Source: a virus. Taken from it: DNA of 31,759 nucleotides. The notes beneath the pieces were generated by a model. It did no database searches, had not been told where the DNA came from, and worked only from the letters and a program-made list of their open reading frames with translations. Positions within the stretch are counted from its first letter, which is position 1. Every line of letters begins with the position of its first letter. The position numbers were made by a program, and so were the translations under genes. The stretch lies in IMG/VR virus record IMGVR_UViG_3300029319_000108, positions 12,794-44,552 of that record, one strand, 5' to 3'. Shown here in pieces: positions 15,292 to 22,819 of this stretch.

Positions 15292-15298
15292 TAAGTAG
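15292..15298 (-). promoter_or_regulatory. Putative late promoter element CTACTTA
   Basis: The minus strand reads TTAACTACTTACTTTACG, immediately after the TAA of the lysis-block protein and 24 bases before the second fibre's start. Same heptamer as at 3101 and 14168. Confidence 0.45.
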
Positions 15299-15757
15299 TT
15301 AATTGACTTCGTTAATAGCAAAAGCAACACCAATCGTCAAGCCGATTCCTGCTATTACCCCGCCAGCAAACCACCACATTGAGTAGTCATTTGGAGTCTC
15401 GCTAGCAATTTCACTCAATCTTTCTATCTCTTGATTCTTGATTTCTAAAATTGAATTATGTCGTTCTTCTGCTGATTCTAAAGTTACTTTCATGTTATCG
15501 AGTAGAAGATTCATTCTTTGTGTCTCTTTCTCTACTTCAAATTGAATTCGCAAACCACACTCTTCTTGTGAGTGATCTTTATCTACAAATATTTGTGCTG
15601 CTGCGATTGTATTTAATAGCACCCCAGAATAGGGAGCAGCTTCGCCTTCTTGAATTCCAGCTATTCTTGGTTGTGGTGGGAGTTCTGGAACGTCAGCGAA
15701 TAGGGGAATTGGGAAGATTAAAAGTAAACTTAATACTAATGATATAATTGGCCTCAT
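15299..15757 (-). CDS. Exported protein with C-terminal membrane anchor, lysis-block candidate
   Basis: This 152-residue protein has a signal peptide (residues 1-21, hydrophobic core LVLSLLLIFPIPLF, likely cut after FA). A Pro-rich stretch follows, then a coiled coil (about 70-118) and one C-terminal membrane helix (about 127-148, WWFAGGVIAGIGLTIGVAFA). There is no lipobox cysteine, so it is not a classical o-spanin. Signal peptide plus C-terminal helix recalls single-protein spanins, but those are lipoproteins. Its ATG overlaps the stop of the coiled-coil membrane protein before it (TAATG), so the two are made together and may act as a pair in envelope disruption. Confidence 0.75.
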   Translation of the reverse strand: MRPIISLVLSLLLIFPIPLFADVPELPPQPRIAGIQEGEAAPYSGVLLNTIAAAQIFVDKDHSQEECGLRIQFEVEKETQRMNLLLDNMKVTLESAEERHNSILEIKNQEIERLSEIASETPNDYSMWWFAGGVIAGIGLTIGVAFAINEVN

Positions 15758-16161
15758 TATTCCTCGTATGTTAATCCATATTTATCGGCCAACATCTTGG
15801 CCAACTCATCAGGTCTATTATGGTATTCTTCTACGATTTTTTTAACTTCTTTTTTCTTTTTGTTGTCCAGTTCTTCTTTTTTAATTTTATGCTCTTCTTC
15901 TAACTTTCCTATTACATCAATGTATTTCTTTATGATCTCGTCTCTTTTCTCAATCTCATCTTTGTGAGATTTATTAATTACATCAATTTGATCTTCATAA
16001 CTTTTATTTCTCACATTTAAGACATTTTCCGCAGCATCTCTTCTCCGAAAAACAATCCACAAAACAAGAGTATAGATAACAACAGCTGGTGCGTACCAAT
16101 GGTGCTTAATCCATACCCATGCTTTCTTTAAAAACTTTTTAAATGCAAGCCAAGTCAACAT
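15757..16161 (-). CDS. Rz-like (i-spanin-type) coiled-coil membrane protein
   Basis: This 134-residue protein has a short basic N-terminus, one membrane helix at about residues 22-38 (WYAPAVVIYTLVLWIVF), and a long charged coiled coil from about 45 to 112. That is the topology of an inner-membrane spanin: N-terminus in, coiled coil in the periplasm. It shares TAATG overlaps with both neighbours, the small holin-like protein before it and the exported protein after it. No endolysin domain is visible. Spanin is the best reading, from topology and neighbours and not from sequence identity. Confidence 0.75.
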   Translation of the reverse strand: MLTWLAFKKFLKKAWVWIKHHWYAPAVVIYTLVLWIVFRRRDAAENVLNVRNKSYEDQIDVINKSHKDEIEKRDEIIKKYIDVIGKLEEEHKIKKEELDNKKKKEVKKIVEEYHNRPDELAKMLADKYGLTYEE

Positions 16162-16355
16162 TACTTGCCATGCTTCCAGGTTGCTGCTATATCAGCCAAA
16201 CCTTGTGTTCCAATGTATACTAAAGAAATAGCCACCCAGTCATCAGAAGAAAGAGGTGCGGTCTCCCAAAACATAAAACTTGTTGCGGTCAACCACACCA
16301 TCAACTTCCGAGACATGATTTTATCTATTCCTTTGTCTAAAATCTGCCTCATCAT
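16161..16355 (-). CDS. Small holin-like membrane protein (first)
   Basis: This 64-residue protein has a basic amphipathic N-terminus (MMRQILDKGIDKIMSRK). Two membrane segments follow, about residues 18-32 and 42-58, with a short acidic loop (PLSSDDWV), and the tail ends WKHGK. Size and two-segment topology fit a class II holin. GAGG lies seven to eight bases before the ATG, and the stop overlaps the Rz-like gene. Functional assignment rests on topology and on the adjacent lysis-type genes. Confidence 0.7.
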   Translation of the reverse strand: MMRQILDKGIDKIMSRKLMVWLTATSFMFWETAPLSSDDWVAISLVYIGTQGLADIAATWKHGK

Positions 16356-16364
16356 TTTACACCT

Positions 16365-16595
16365 CTAATTTTTTCTATTAAAAATTTCAGCTAAAACCCA
16401 TACGGCAACCAAGCCGACGAGCCCTTCAGCACCCAAGGTTTTTGTGACGGCAAGAACATTGCCGACAACATCCACCGGAAAGAATGCAACACTAGCACCA
16501 AATAGCACCTGAAGCACAACGGCCAATGCTAATACCGCGAGTCCTAACTCGGTAAGCTGCCGTGCCCATCCAGTAGCAGTTTGTAGTTTATCCAT
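16365..16595 (-). CDS. Small holin-like membrane protein (second)
   Basis: This 76-residue protein has two clear hydrophobic segments. The first is about residues 16-40 (LGLAVLALAVVLQVLFGASV) and the second about 56-71 (EGLVGLVAVWVLAEIF), with an N-terminal amphipathic region and a basic end. AAAAAGGAGG precedes the ATG, among the best ribosome-binding sites in the window, and a CTATTTA element lies 30 bases upstream. It opens the lysis-type cluster. Holin or antiholin is the likely role; which of the two small proteins forms the pore cannot be decided from sequence. Confidence 0.7.
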   Translation of the reverse strand: MDKLQTATGWARQLTELGLAVLALAVVLQVLFGASVAFFPVDVVGNVLAVTKTLGAEGLVGLVAVWVLAEIFNRKN

Positions 16596-16624
16596 AATAG
16601 TTTCCTCCTTTTTATGGCTGTAAG

Positions 16625-16631
16625 TAAATAG
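16625..16631 (-). promoter_or_regulatory. Putative late promoter element CTATTTA
   Basis: The minus strand reads GAATACTATTTACTTAC, 30 bases before the start of the first lysis-type gene (16595) and after the stop of the beta-helix gene. Exact match to the consensus. Confidence 0.5.
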
Positions 16632-16653
16632 TATTCAAAGAGTTAAAAAGAAT

Positions 16654-17886
16654 CTATTCGGTCTGATCCACAAGGTCAGAAGCGTCGCCTCCGTTGGAAT
16701 TAACATAGGGTATATTGCCGGCTATATCAGTAAACTCCTGTGTTGATTCTTGGGGTGCCCTTCTCAATGAGGGTGGTCCCTTTATGGCTAAAGATAGCGG
16801 CGGCTCAGCAGATGAGTCATTTTTGGCTCTATAGTTGCTGGCCAGGTTTTTATAACCTTGTATCACAAAATCCCCACTAAAGTTAGGCTGTGGTTGTGTC
16901 TCATAGTCATTCCAGTACGGAGGAGGGAACTCAAAGCATCCAATATCAGGAGCAGCCCCTTCTGGTCTTGTGGCACCAGATATGTCAACAACAATACCAT
17001 CGAAAGCGATACCAGCATCAACCGCAGGCGAACTGGCCAGCAAATCGTAATTTGCTGCTATCGTTGCGTCAGATCCCTTTGCGTCTCCGTTTACGAATAG
17101 GGGGTCTGTATCTATAATATCTCCCGTTCCAGCACTTCCATTGGCATTGTCAGCATAATTTCTAAAATCTTCCCCAGAGACATCTAATAGGTTATAGGTA
17201 TGATCGTCAGAGCCAATTCCTTTACCAGAACCAGTAACAATACAATCTATAACCTTTGACCAAGCGGCCACTATCAATCCTGTGTTTGAGGCACCTCGGT
17301 GGATAAATGTAGAGAAACTTGCTGTATTGGTGGTGGGAGTATATCCCTGCAATAATGGGTTTGTACCTGCGCTTGCTGTTATTAAGCAATTGCTTATCTC
17401 TAGTCCGTTTTCAGAGTTTATGGGTGTGGCAGTGCCATCAAAATATAAAACGGATTGCTTTATTGTGGAGGGTGTCCCAGTGTTGTCGTAGGTGTGAGAA
17501 CCTAACTTGGGAGTTTCATGAATAAAGCACCCTGATATATGAAATTTACTATAACTAGAGTCGCCTTTATAAATAGTTTGCGACGTTCCGCCTTTTATTT
17601 CCAGTCCAATAAGGGTCAAGTTTTCACCATATACTGTAGCAAACTGAGAGCCTCCCGTTGAATCAATAACTGGTCGACCTAATTCGCTCGCAGTATGGCG
17701 TATTGTTAATTGATCGGTAGATATAGTTAATTGATTTTCTGAATATGTGCCTTCATCGATAATCTCTATGACATCTAGTCTAGTTCCTGCTGCGCTAATT
17801 GCCGAAGCAATGGTTAACTTTGGCGCAGTTTGATCGGTGCCTGCGTTAGAATCATTTCCATTTTTAGCAACATAGTACGTAGCCAT
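16654..17886 (-). CDS. Right-handed beta-helix virion protein, tailspike-like
   Basis: This 410-residue protein begins MATYYVAKNGNDSNAGTDQT, the usual entry to secreted and phage beta-helix proteins: Y-V-x-x-x-G-N-D-x-N-x-G-T, then a P-x-x-T-I-x-x-A-I step. Rungs with LTIRHTA, LTLIGLEIKGG and FHISGCFIHE follow, and near residue 300 a closing P-D-I-G-C-F-E motif as in polysaccharide-lyase-like helices. The last 90 residues are a separate Pro/Ser-rich segment (YWNDYETQPQPNFSGDFVIQ) that may be a connector. No catalytic residues are evident. It may bind or cut cell-surface polysaccharide. The ATG has a GAGG site and a CTATTTA element upstream. Confidence 0.8.
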   Translation of the reverse strand: MATYYVAKNGNDSNAGTDQTAPKLTIASAISAAGTRLDVIEIIDEGTYSENQLTISTDQLTIRHTASELGRPVIDSTGGSQFATVYGENLTLIGLEIKGGTSQTIYKGDSSYSKFHISGCFIHETPKLGSHTYDNTGTPSTIKQSVLYFDGTATPINSENGLEISNCLITASAGTNPLLQGYTPTTNTASFSTFIHRGASNTGLIVAAWSKVIDCIVTGSGKGIGSDDHTYNLLDVSGEDFRNYADNANGSAGTGDIIDTDPLFVNGDAKGSDATIAANYDLLASSPAVDAGIAFDGIVVDISGATRPEGAAPDIGCFEFPPPYWNDYETQPQPNFSGDFVIQGYKNLASNYRAKNDSSAEPPLSLAIKGPPSLRRAPQESTQEFTDIAGNIPYVNSNGGDASDLVDQTE

Positions 17887-17903
17887 TTATAAACCTCATT
17901 CTG

Positions 17904-17910
17904 TAAATAG
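17904..17910 (-). promoter_or_regulatory. Putative late promoter element CTATTTA
   Basis: The minus strand reads TATTCTATTTACAGAAT, 18 bases before the beta-helix start and just past the hairpin at 17913-17930. It would restart transcription after the DNA-metabolism island. Confidence 0.45.
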
Positions 17911-17912
17911 AA

Positions 17913-17930
17913 TATGAAGAAATCTTCATA
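17913..17930 (-). terminator. Hairpin at the end of the DNA-metabolism island, possible weak terminator
   Basis: The inverted repeat TATGAAGA-TT-TCTTCATA lies 36 bases after the SbcCD-like stop codon and is followed on the minus strand by TTCTATTT. The stem is perfect but AT-rich and the loop is too small, so it would open by a pair or two. It may be a weak terminator or boundary element between early and late genes. Confidence 0.4.
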
Positions 17931-17965
17931 CCTATAACTAGTTTAGAGGTTTAGAATATCCGCCC

Positions 17966-20900
17966 TTATGTCTCAGCTACGTGCGCATACCCGTCCTGTT
18001 TGTTGATTGTAATTTCCATATCAACACAGTCCTTCAAAGAGTCCAGGTGTGAAATAAGCAGTACTGTTTTAAAATACGACTTAACAATTTCCAAAATGGA
18101 GACAAATCCATCCATATTCTCCGCATCCAAAGCAGTCCCAGGTTCATCTAAAATAAATATATCAGATTTAGGCAAAGATGATACAGAAAGCAACGCCAAA
18201 CGAATGGCCATAGAAACAATGGTCTTCTCTGCGCCGGAACCCATTTCAATTGGTCTGGGTTCGTGTTTTGGGTGTTTTATGAACACTCTTAAGTGCTTGT
18301 CATCTGCCTCAAAGAACGCTTCAAATTCTACAATGTTCGCTAGTACTTTCGCGATCTCTTCATTAATGACTGGCAATTTTCTTTTGATAATATCATATGC
18401 AATCCCATTTGGATGCATGCAACGCATATAAAGATCATAAGCTGAAAACTCCTCCCGTAAATTAGCCAACTCTTGCTTTTGGTCTTCCAGGGATTTAAGT
18501 TTCTGCTCTAATGAGCCGTGCTCTTTATAAAACTCCAAAAGTTTGCGCTGACACTTTTCTAATTCTCTTTCCTTCTCTATATAAATACTCTTCTCTTCCT
18601 CAAATTCTTTGATGAAGGTTTCCTTGTTTTCAATAACCTCCCTATTGGAGTGATATTCTTCAGACTTTTCTTTTAAGCCCTCCAGTTCTTTTTCTAACGA
18701 TTTAATCTCAATGTTGGTCTTATCAACTAATAGCTGATCAGTAGAGATGTCATTCTCAATTTGGTTCCTTCTTGTAAGAAGTTGCTGGTACTTGGCAAGA
18801 TGTTCCTCAATCTTTCCCACATTAAGATTATCAATTTCTTGAATTGTTGCTGTCTTGTTGTTCTCTAAAACAGAACACTCTTTGTTTGTGATGGAGAGGT
18901 TGTCGACAGCCACATAAGCATCCTTAATAAATTTACAGTGCGAATACTCCGATCCACAAGGCACTTCCTTTAAAAGCTCCGCTTTCTTTTCCTGGTTTTG
19001 TATTTCCAGTTCTTTTGTCTTGATCTCATTAATAATTTGATCTAACTTATTCTGCTGTTCCTCGGCTGTTTCTTTTCTCTCTTGGAGGTCGGCAGCATCA
19101 AAGCCCTCCAAGAAAGTTTCAATCTTTTCAAGAAGTTCCTTGTTTTCTCCTACCTTGTCGCCAAGTTGAATTGTCTGTTCAATTTTATCCGTAATGATCC
19201 CTTCGTTGCTGGAGATGCTCTTTTCCACCGCTTCAATGTTAATTACTTCTGCTGGAATAAGATCGATCTTTTTCTGTATTTCATCGGCCTTGTGGCGATG
19301 AAGATCGATCTCTTCTTTTAGCTCCTCGCAGCTTTGAGAGTGCTTTTCAGTTTCTTTTTCATTTAAGAGAAGATTAGTATATGCCTCTGTGATGTCGCTA
19401 TCAAACTCTTTTCCCTCCAGTCTCTTTAGGGCACCGCGCAGATCTGATGCATCATCTTTGGCTAATTTATACTTTTTATCGAACACCTCAAGATCAAGAA
19501 ACTTTGCAAGAATTTCTTTTCTTCGTGTTGAGCCCTCGCCAATAAACTGAAGCGCTCCAAGCTGAGAAGACATCGAAGTTAAGAGGAAATCCTCAACTGC
19601 TCCAAAGTGCTTGCGAATGTGTTTGTCGGTCTGATTTCTGCTAAGGCCATTTAAGCTCTCAGTCTCTTCCATTACGGCGTCATAGCACTCAAAGTTGACG
19701 TCAGTCTTGGCTTCAAGCGTCTCGTCACCCTTCAATCGTTTAATGTACTTCTCTGCTCTTCTATCAACCGTATATTTCTTCTCTCCAATAGAGATGGTTA
19801 CTCTTCCGCCACCTTCTTCTTTGTTCTGGTTGATGACGTTGAGGTTTTTCCTTTCGTTTTTAGAAGTAGAATTAAAAAGAGTAAAAAGAATGCTATCAAT
19901 AATGCTAGACTTGCCAGAAAAGTTTTTACCAAAAATGCCCACGATTCCAGCAAGCTTATTAAAGTTAATAACATTTTCTGGCCCATAGTTAAAGAGATTG
20001 TCCCACTCAATCTGTTCAAGCCTCCAGTTAACATTACGATTGACTTCTTCTGTTTCTTCAATCGCAACATTATATTTGCTATTTAATCTAAATACTTTCT
20101 TAATTAAATCATCGTCCGGATTATAATCTTTTAAGTACTCTTCAATTAGCTCTTCTTGGATCACTGGATCTCGAAGGTTGTCCTTTTCTAAATCCTCCGT
20201 TAATTCTTCTACGTTCCCTCTTTGTCCAGAAGCGCGATTTAAAAATGTAATACTCTCGGGACTAAACCTATGCTTGGCAACCTCAACGGCCTTCTTCATT
20301 TTATCAATGGGAAGGTTGTTGTTTGAGACTAGACGAAGGCGCGCACCAGTCTCTACGTCTGCTTTTGTTGGGATCCTTCCAGTTGGGGTTAATTCCAGGG
20401 TTACGAATGGCTTCGGGTTTTTAAGAATAAAGTGCTCAACATTCCAATCGTCTTTATCCTTAATGTCCCAAATCAAAAAGCCCTTATCGTTTGTCTCGCC
20501 GTGGTTCTGCTGGACCGTGCTCCCACAATATCTAATTCTACCTTTAAGATCCAGCGCTTGATTGGTCTTGTGAATATCTCCTAGAAAGGCAAAGTCATGG
20601 CCCTTAAAAATGGACATGTCGTTTTCGCCATGGTCCATCTTCCATCCCAAATCCGTTTCACAGCCGCTAATTGAGCCGTGGTAAAGGGCAATATTGACCC
20701 TCTCCGAGTTGGTTGGCGCAACCCAACTGTCCCTATCAAACACCGACAAAACATTTAATGTAAAAAAATCATCCAGATTTACCTCTCCTGAATTTTTAAG
20801 TAGAAATAAATTGGGTAGATTTAATGCTTCTACAATAGGAGTTAGGGCGTCCTGTCTGCTTTTGTTTTTTAGATTTCCATCATGATTGCCAAGAATAATA

Positions 20901-21121
20901 TAAGTTGGCGCGATGGCTTCAAGGTTTCTAAAAAAATCTGAACACAATTCAACAAACTCTGGGGAGATTTGCGTCTTTGTGTGGGCAATATCGCCGCAAT
21001 GAATAATATAATCTACTTTTTCCTCACGGAGTGTTTCATATAGCCGGTCGAATACTGCTCGGTATTCAAAGTGATATTTTAAATTTTTAATATGTGTGTC
21101 AGCAATATGCGCGAATTTCAT
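17966..21121 (-). CDS. Fused SbcD-SbcC (gp47-gp46) recombination nuclease-ATPase
   Basis: This single 1051-residue chain carries both halves of the Mre11-Rad50-type complex that resects DNA ends for recombination and replication. The N-terminal metallophosphoesterase (SbcD, Mre11, T4 gp47) has Asp8 and His10 (ADTH), Asp43 (CGDIAH), GNHD at 78-81, His148 (YHGS) and GDIH at 181-184. The Rad50-like ATPase begins near residue 365: Walker A GIFGKNFSGKSS at 395-406, coiled coils to about 890, a hook-like apex with Cys722 and Cys729, signature GSGAEKT at 961-967 and Walker B FILDEP at 989-994. T4 encodes these as separate proteins of 339 and 560 residues. The ATG at 21121 has AAGGAAAA upstream and a TAATG overlap with the preceding gene; a 16-codon longer frame lacks such a site. 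Confidence 0.95.
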   Translation of the reverse strand: MKFAHIADTHIKNLKYHFEYRAVFDRLYETLREEKVDYIIHCGDIAHTKTQISPEFVELCSDFFRNLEAIAPTYIILGNHDGNLKNKSRQDALTPIVEALNLPNLFLLKNSGEVNLDDFFTLNVLSVFDRDSWVAPTNSERVNIALYHGSISGCETDLGWKMDHGENDMSIFKGHDFAFLGDIHKTNQALDLKGRIRYCGSTVQQNHGETNDKGFLIWDIKDKDDWNVEHFILKNPKPFVTLELTPTGRIPTKADVETGARLRLVSNNNLPIDKMKKAVEVAKHRFSPESITFLNRASGQRGNVEELTEDLEKDNLRDPVIQEELIEEYLKDYNPDDDLIKKVFRLNSKYNVAIEETEEVNRNVNWRLEQIEWDNLFNYGPENVINFNKLAGIVGIFGKNFSGKSSIIDSILFTLFNSTSKNERKNLNVINQNKEEGGGRVTISIGEKKYTVDRRAEKYIKRLKGDETLEAKTDVNFECYDAVMEETESLNGLSRNQTDKHIRKHFGAVEDFLLTSMSSQLGALQFIGEGSTRRKEILAKFLDLEVFDKKYKLAKDDASDLRGALKRLEGKEFDSDITEAYTNLLLNEKETEKHSQSCEELKEEIDLHRHKADEIQKKIDLIPAEVINIEAVEKSISSNEGIITDKIEQTIQLGDKVGENKELLEKIETFLEGFDAADLQERKETAEEQQNKLDQIINEIKTKELEIQNQEKKAELLKEVPCGSEYSHCKFIKDAYVAVDNLSITNKECSVLENNKTATIQEIDNLNVGKIEEHLAKYQQLLTRRNQIENDISTDQLLVDKTNIEIKSLEKELEGLKEKSEEYHSNREVIENKETFIKEFEEEKSIYIEKERELEKCQRKLLEFYKEHGSLEQKLKSLEDQKQELANLREEFSAYDLYMRCMHPNGIAYDIIKRKLPVINEEIAKVLANIVEFEAFFEADDKHLRVFIKHPKHEPRPIEMGSGAEKTIVSMAIRLALLSVSSLPKSDIFILDEPGTALDAENMDGFVSILEIVKSYFKTVLLISHLDSLKDCVDMEITINKQDGYAHVAET

Positions 21122-21390
21122 TATTTTCCTTCGTTTTTCTCTGGCGAGTAGGATGAGAAATACTTCCACTCCCCGCTTGCAATCCTTTTGGCCACCTCTG
21201 ATCCTGTAAATTCCCCGACAAAAATATCAGTCTTACTTGACCACCTCATCTCAATGAGATAACCTCCAGATTTACTATATGTCTTTTTAATTACCACTCC
21301 CATTTTTCCATCAGCAATATATAAGTCACCAACATTAATATATTTGCCGGCAGGAGTGAACATTTTTTTAAGAAGTTTGGTGACGTTCAT
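21121..21390 (-). CDS. Small beta-rich protein of the DNA-metabolism island
   Basis: This 89-residue protein is taken from the ATG at 21390. A GTG five codons upstream is possible, but it would overlap the -10 box described below and has GAGG only two bases away. The middle reads NVGDLYIADGKMGVVIKKTY and then a YLIEMRWSS strand, like a small SH3 or KOW-type barrel, and the C-terminus is Lys- and aromatic-rich. I know no family for it. Its stop overlaps the SbcCD-fusion start (TAATG), so its translation should feed that gene. No Shine-Dalgarno sequence fits the ATG at 21390; leaderless initiation is suggested. Confidence 0.7.
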   Translation of the reverse strand: MNVTKLLKKMFTPAGKYINVGDLYIADGKMGVVIKKTYSKSGGYLIEMRWSSKTDIFVGEFTGSEVAKRIASGEWKYFSSYSPEKNEGK

Positions 21391-21396
21391 GGATAT

Positions 21397-21424
21397 ATTA
21401 TACACGACCTCGTGAGAAAGTCAA
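21397..21424 (-). promoter_or_regulatory. Sigma70-like promoter with leaderless geometry (upstream of the small protein and SbcCD fusion)
   Basis: The minus strand has TTGACT (21419-21424), a 16-base spacer and TATAAT (21397-21402). The -35 includes the TGA stop of the primase gene. The -10 ends six bases before the ATG at 21390, so transcription would begin at or next to the start codon. A near-consensus hexamer pair in a 30-base gap is unlikely to be chance, though start-site data are needed. Confidence 0.6.
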
Positions 21425-22353
21425 ATAGATAATGCCTCGTACAATAAATAACTATCACTATCCATAATTGTGGCATTTTCTTTTCGTGCTAAAAATTCTT
21501 CTTTAGTCATCTCACCGACGTCTTCGCAACCAGAAGTATCTATGTTCCAAGTTTCGATACCATATTGTATCAAAGAACGGGCAATCTTTAATGTCTTTTT
21601 TTGTGCGTCGGCGTCCAAAGCGAGGTATACAACTGGATTGTGCTTTAGGATGGCCTGAAACAGAAGAGAACCTTCATATAGAGTTGAGCCGAGAAGAGGA
21701 ATAGAATTCTCTGCTTTGAAGGCGTCGAAGACTCCCTCCACAAGTATAATCGGTTCATTCCAGAAAATACTTAAGCGATTAAATACAATATTTTTAGAAA
21801 CTGGTGGATTTTTATACTTCATCCAATCATCTGTATAAGATCGCGCAATGAAATAATCACAATAACCTTCGTCGTTAAAAGAAGGCACAATAACCCTGTT
21901 TCTGTAATTGCCCTCATCACAAAATCCAATTTTCCATTTGAGAATATCTTTGTCGGTAAGCCCTCTCTCCCTAAGATACCTTAAAGCTGGCATTGCAGTT
22001 CTCGGTAATCTTTTGTTTGCGAGGCAGATATATTCTTCCGGAAGCTTAATTCGTTGTACTTCTTGTTCTTCTACTTTTTCTTCAAAGATATTCTCGAACT
22101 CTGAAATTTCAACGTGACTCTCAAAGCTTTTCCAGTGTTGCTTATGTGAGTGCTTCCCAAACCTTCGTACAAGAAAATACAAATTTCTTCCACGATTGTC
22201 GCAAACCCAACACTTGTAGGTGTTTTTAGGAATATTTACGGATAATTTGCGTTTGTGGTGCTTACAAAACGGACAGAAGAACAAATGCTCATCGTTAGAG
22301 CGATAATGTTCTCCAAGTATTTCTGCGAGGATTTGAAGCTTTTCAGAATCCAT
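21421..22353 (-). CDS. gp61: DnaG-type DNA primase, T4 gp61-like
   Basis: This 310-residue primase makes RNA primers for lagging-strand synthesis. The N-terminal zinc ribbon is CPFC (Cys27, Cys30) and CWVC (Cys48, Cys51). A helical linker follows, then the catalytic core with a TOPRIM fold: IILVEGVFDAFK with Glu206, then VYLALDADA with Asp247 and Asp249. The order and spacing match DnaG and gp61 primases; T4 gp61 has 342 residues, so the length is normal. No helicase domain is attached, so a separate DnaB/gp41-type helicase should exist elsewhere. The ATG has no Shine-Dalgarno sequence and lies six bases after a sigma70-like -10 box. Confidence 0.92.
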   Translation of the reverse strand: MDSEKLQILAEILGEHYRSNDEHLFFCPFCKHHKRKLSVNIPKNTYKCWVCDNRGRNLYFLVRRFGKHSHKQHWKSFESHVEISEFENIFEEKVEEQEVQRIKLPEEYICLANKRLPRTAMPALRYLRERGLTDKDILKWKIGFCDEGNYRNRVIVPSFNDEGYCDYFIARSYTDDWMKYKNPPVSKNIVFNRLSIFWNEPIILVEGVFDAFKAENSIPLLGSTLYEGSLLFQAILKHNPVVYLALDADAQKKTLKIARSLIQYGIETWNIDTSGCEDVGEMTKEEFLARKENATIMDSDSYLLYEALSI

Positions 22354-22359
22354 GTAGTA

Positions 22360-22388
22360 ATTTTATCACGTAGGGGTTAGGAAATCAA
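22360..22388 (-). promoter_or_regulatory. Sigma70-like promoter with leaderless geometry (primase)
   Basis: The minus strand has TTGATT (22383-22388), a 17-base spacer and TAAAAT (22360-22365). As at 21397-21424, the -35 overlaps the upstream TGA stop and the -10 ends exactly six bases before the ATG. No ribosome-binding site lies between. Confidence 0.6.
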
Positions 22389-22819
22389 GGCATCTCTTTT
22401 ACTAATTTAAGTAATTCCAACTTTCGTTCCAGAGCGGCCCTTCTAGAACGCAATTCTTCGCCTTTTCTATAAACTCTTGGATCGCTTGATTTTTCGTAAT
22501 ACTCTTCTGGTTCTGGGGCGTCATCTAGTTCCTCTGCTGTTCTGGCCATTTCAGCCGAAAGATCTAGACCTGGGGCGATAAACTCTTTGTAAAGTTCAGC
22601 AACAGGTTCAAGGTTCTCGGGGGCCGGTCGGCGTAGACCAATGCTGGAGAGGTGATAATTAAGAAAACTCTCTAGGGTGTCCGCATCGCTTAGATCGCGA
22701 TTATAAGGGCTCTCGCCAAATTCTATGTAGGCTTGCCGTAAATCAGTAGCCTCTTCTTTCAGAACCTTAGCAAACTCTTCTTTAATAATCTGTTTTAGTT
22801 TTGATTTAGTTAGTTTCAT
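22385..22819 (-). CDS. Unknown protein with a possible capsid-targeting N-terminus
   Basis: This 144-residue, charged, mostly helical protein starts at the ATG at 22819, which has AAGGAAA seven bases upstream; a frame extending 23 codons further would lie inside the RuvC gene. Residues 5-23, KSKLKQIIKEEFAKVLKEE, align with residues 7-25 of the protein at 3943-4377. Both peptides contain [I/L]-x-E triplets. The rest includes an acidic stretch (ELDDAPEPEEYYEK) and a C-terminal Arg/Leu helix (SRRAALERKLELLKLVKEM). It overlaps the RuvC-like gene by 14 bp. If the N-terminus is a prohead-targeting sequence, this would be an internal head protein despite its early-gene neighbours. Confidence 0.75.
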   Translation of the reverse strand: MKLTKSKLKQIIKEEFAKVLKEEATDLRQAYIEFGESPYNRDLSDADTLESFLNYHLSSIGLRRPAPENLEPVAELYKEFIAPGLDLSAEMARTAEELDDAPEPEEYYEKSSDPRVYRKGEELRSRRAALERKLELLKLVKEMP

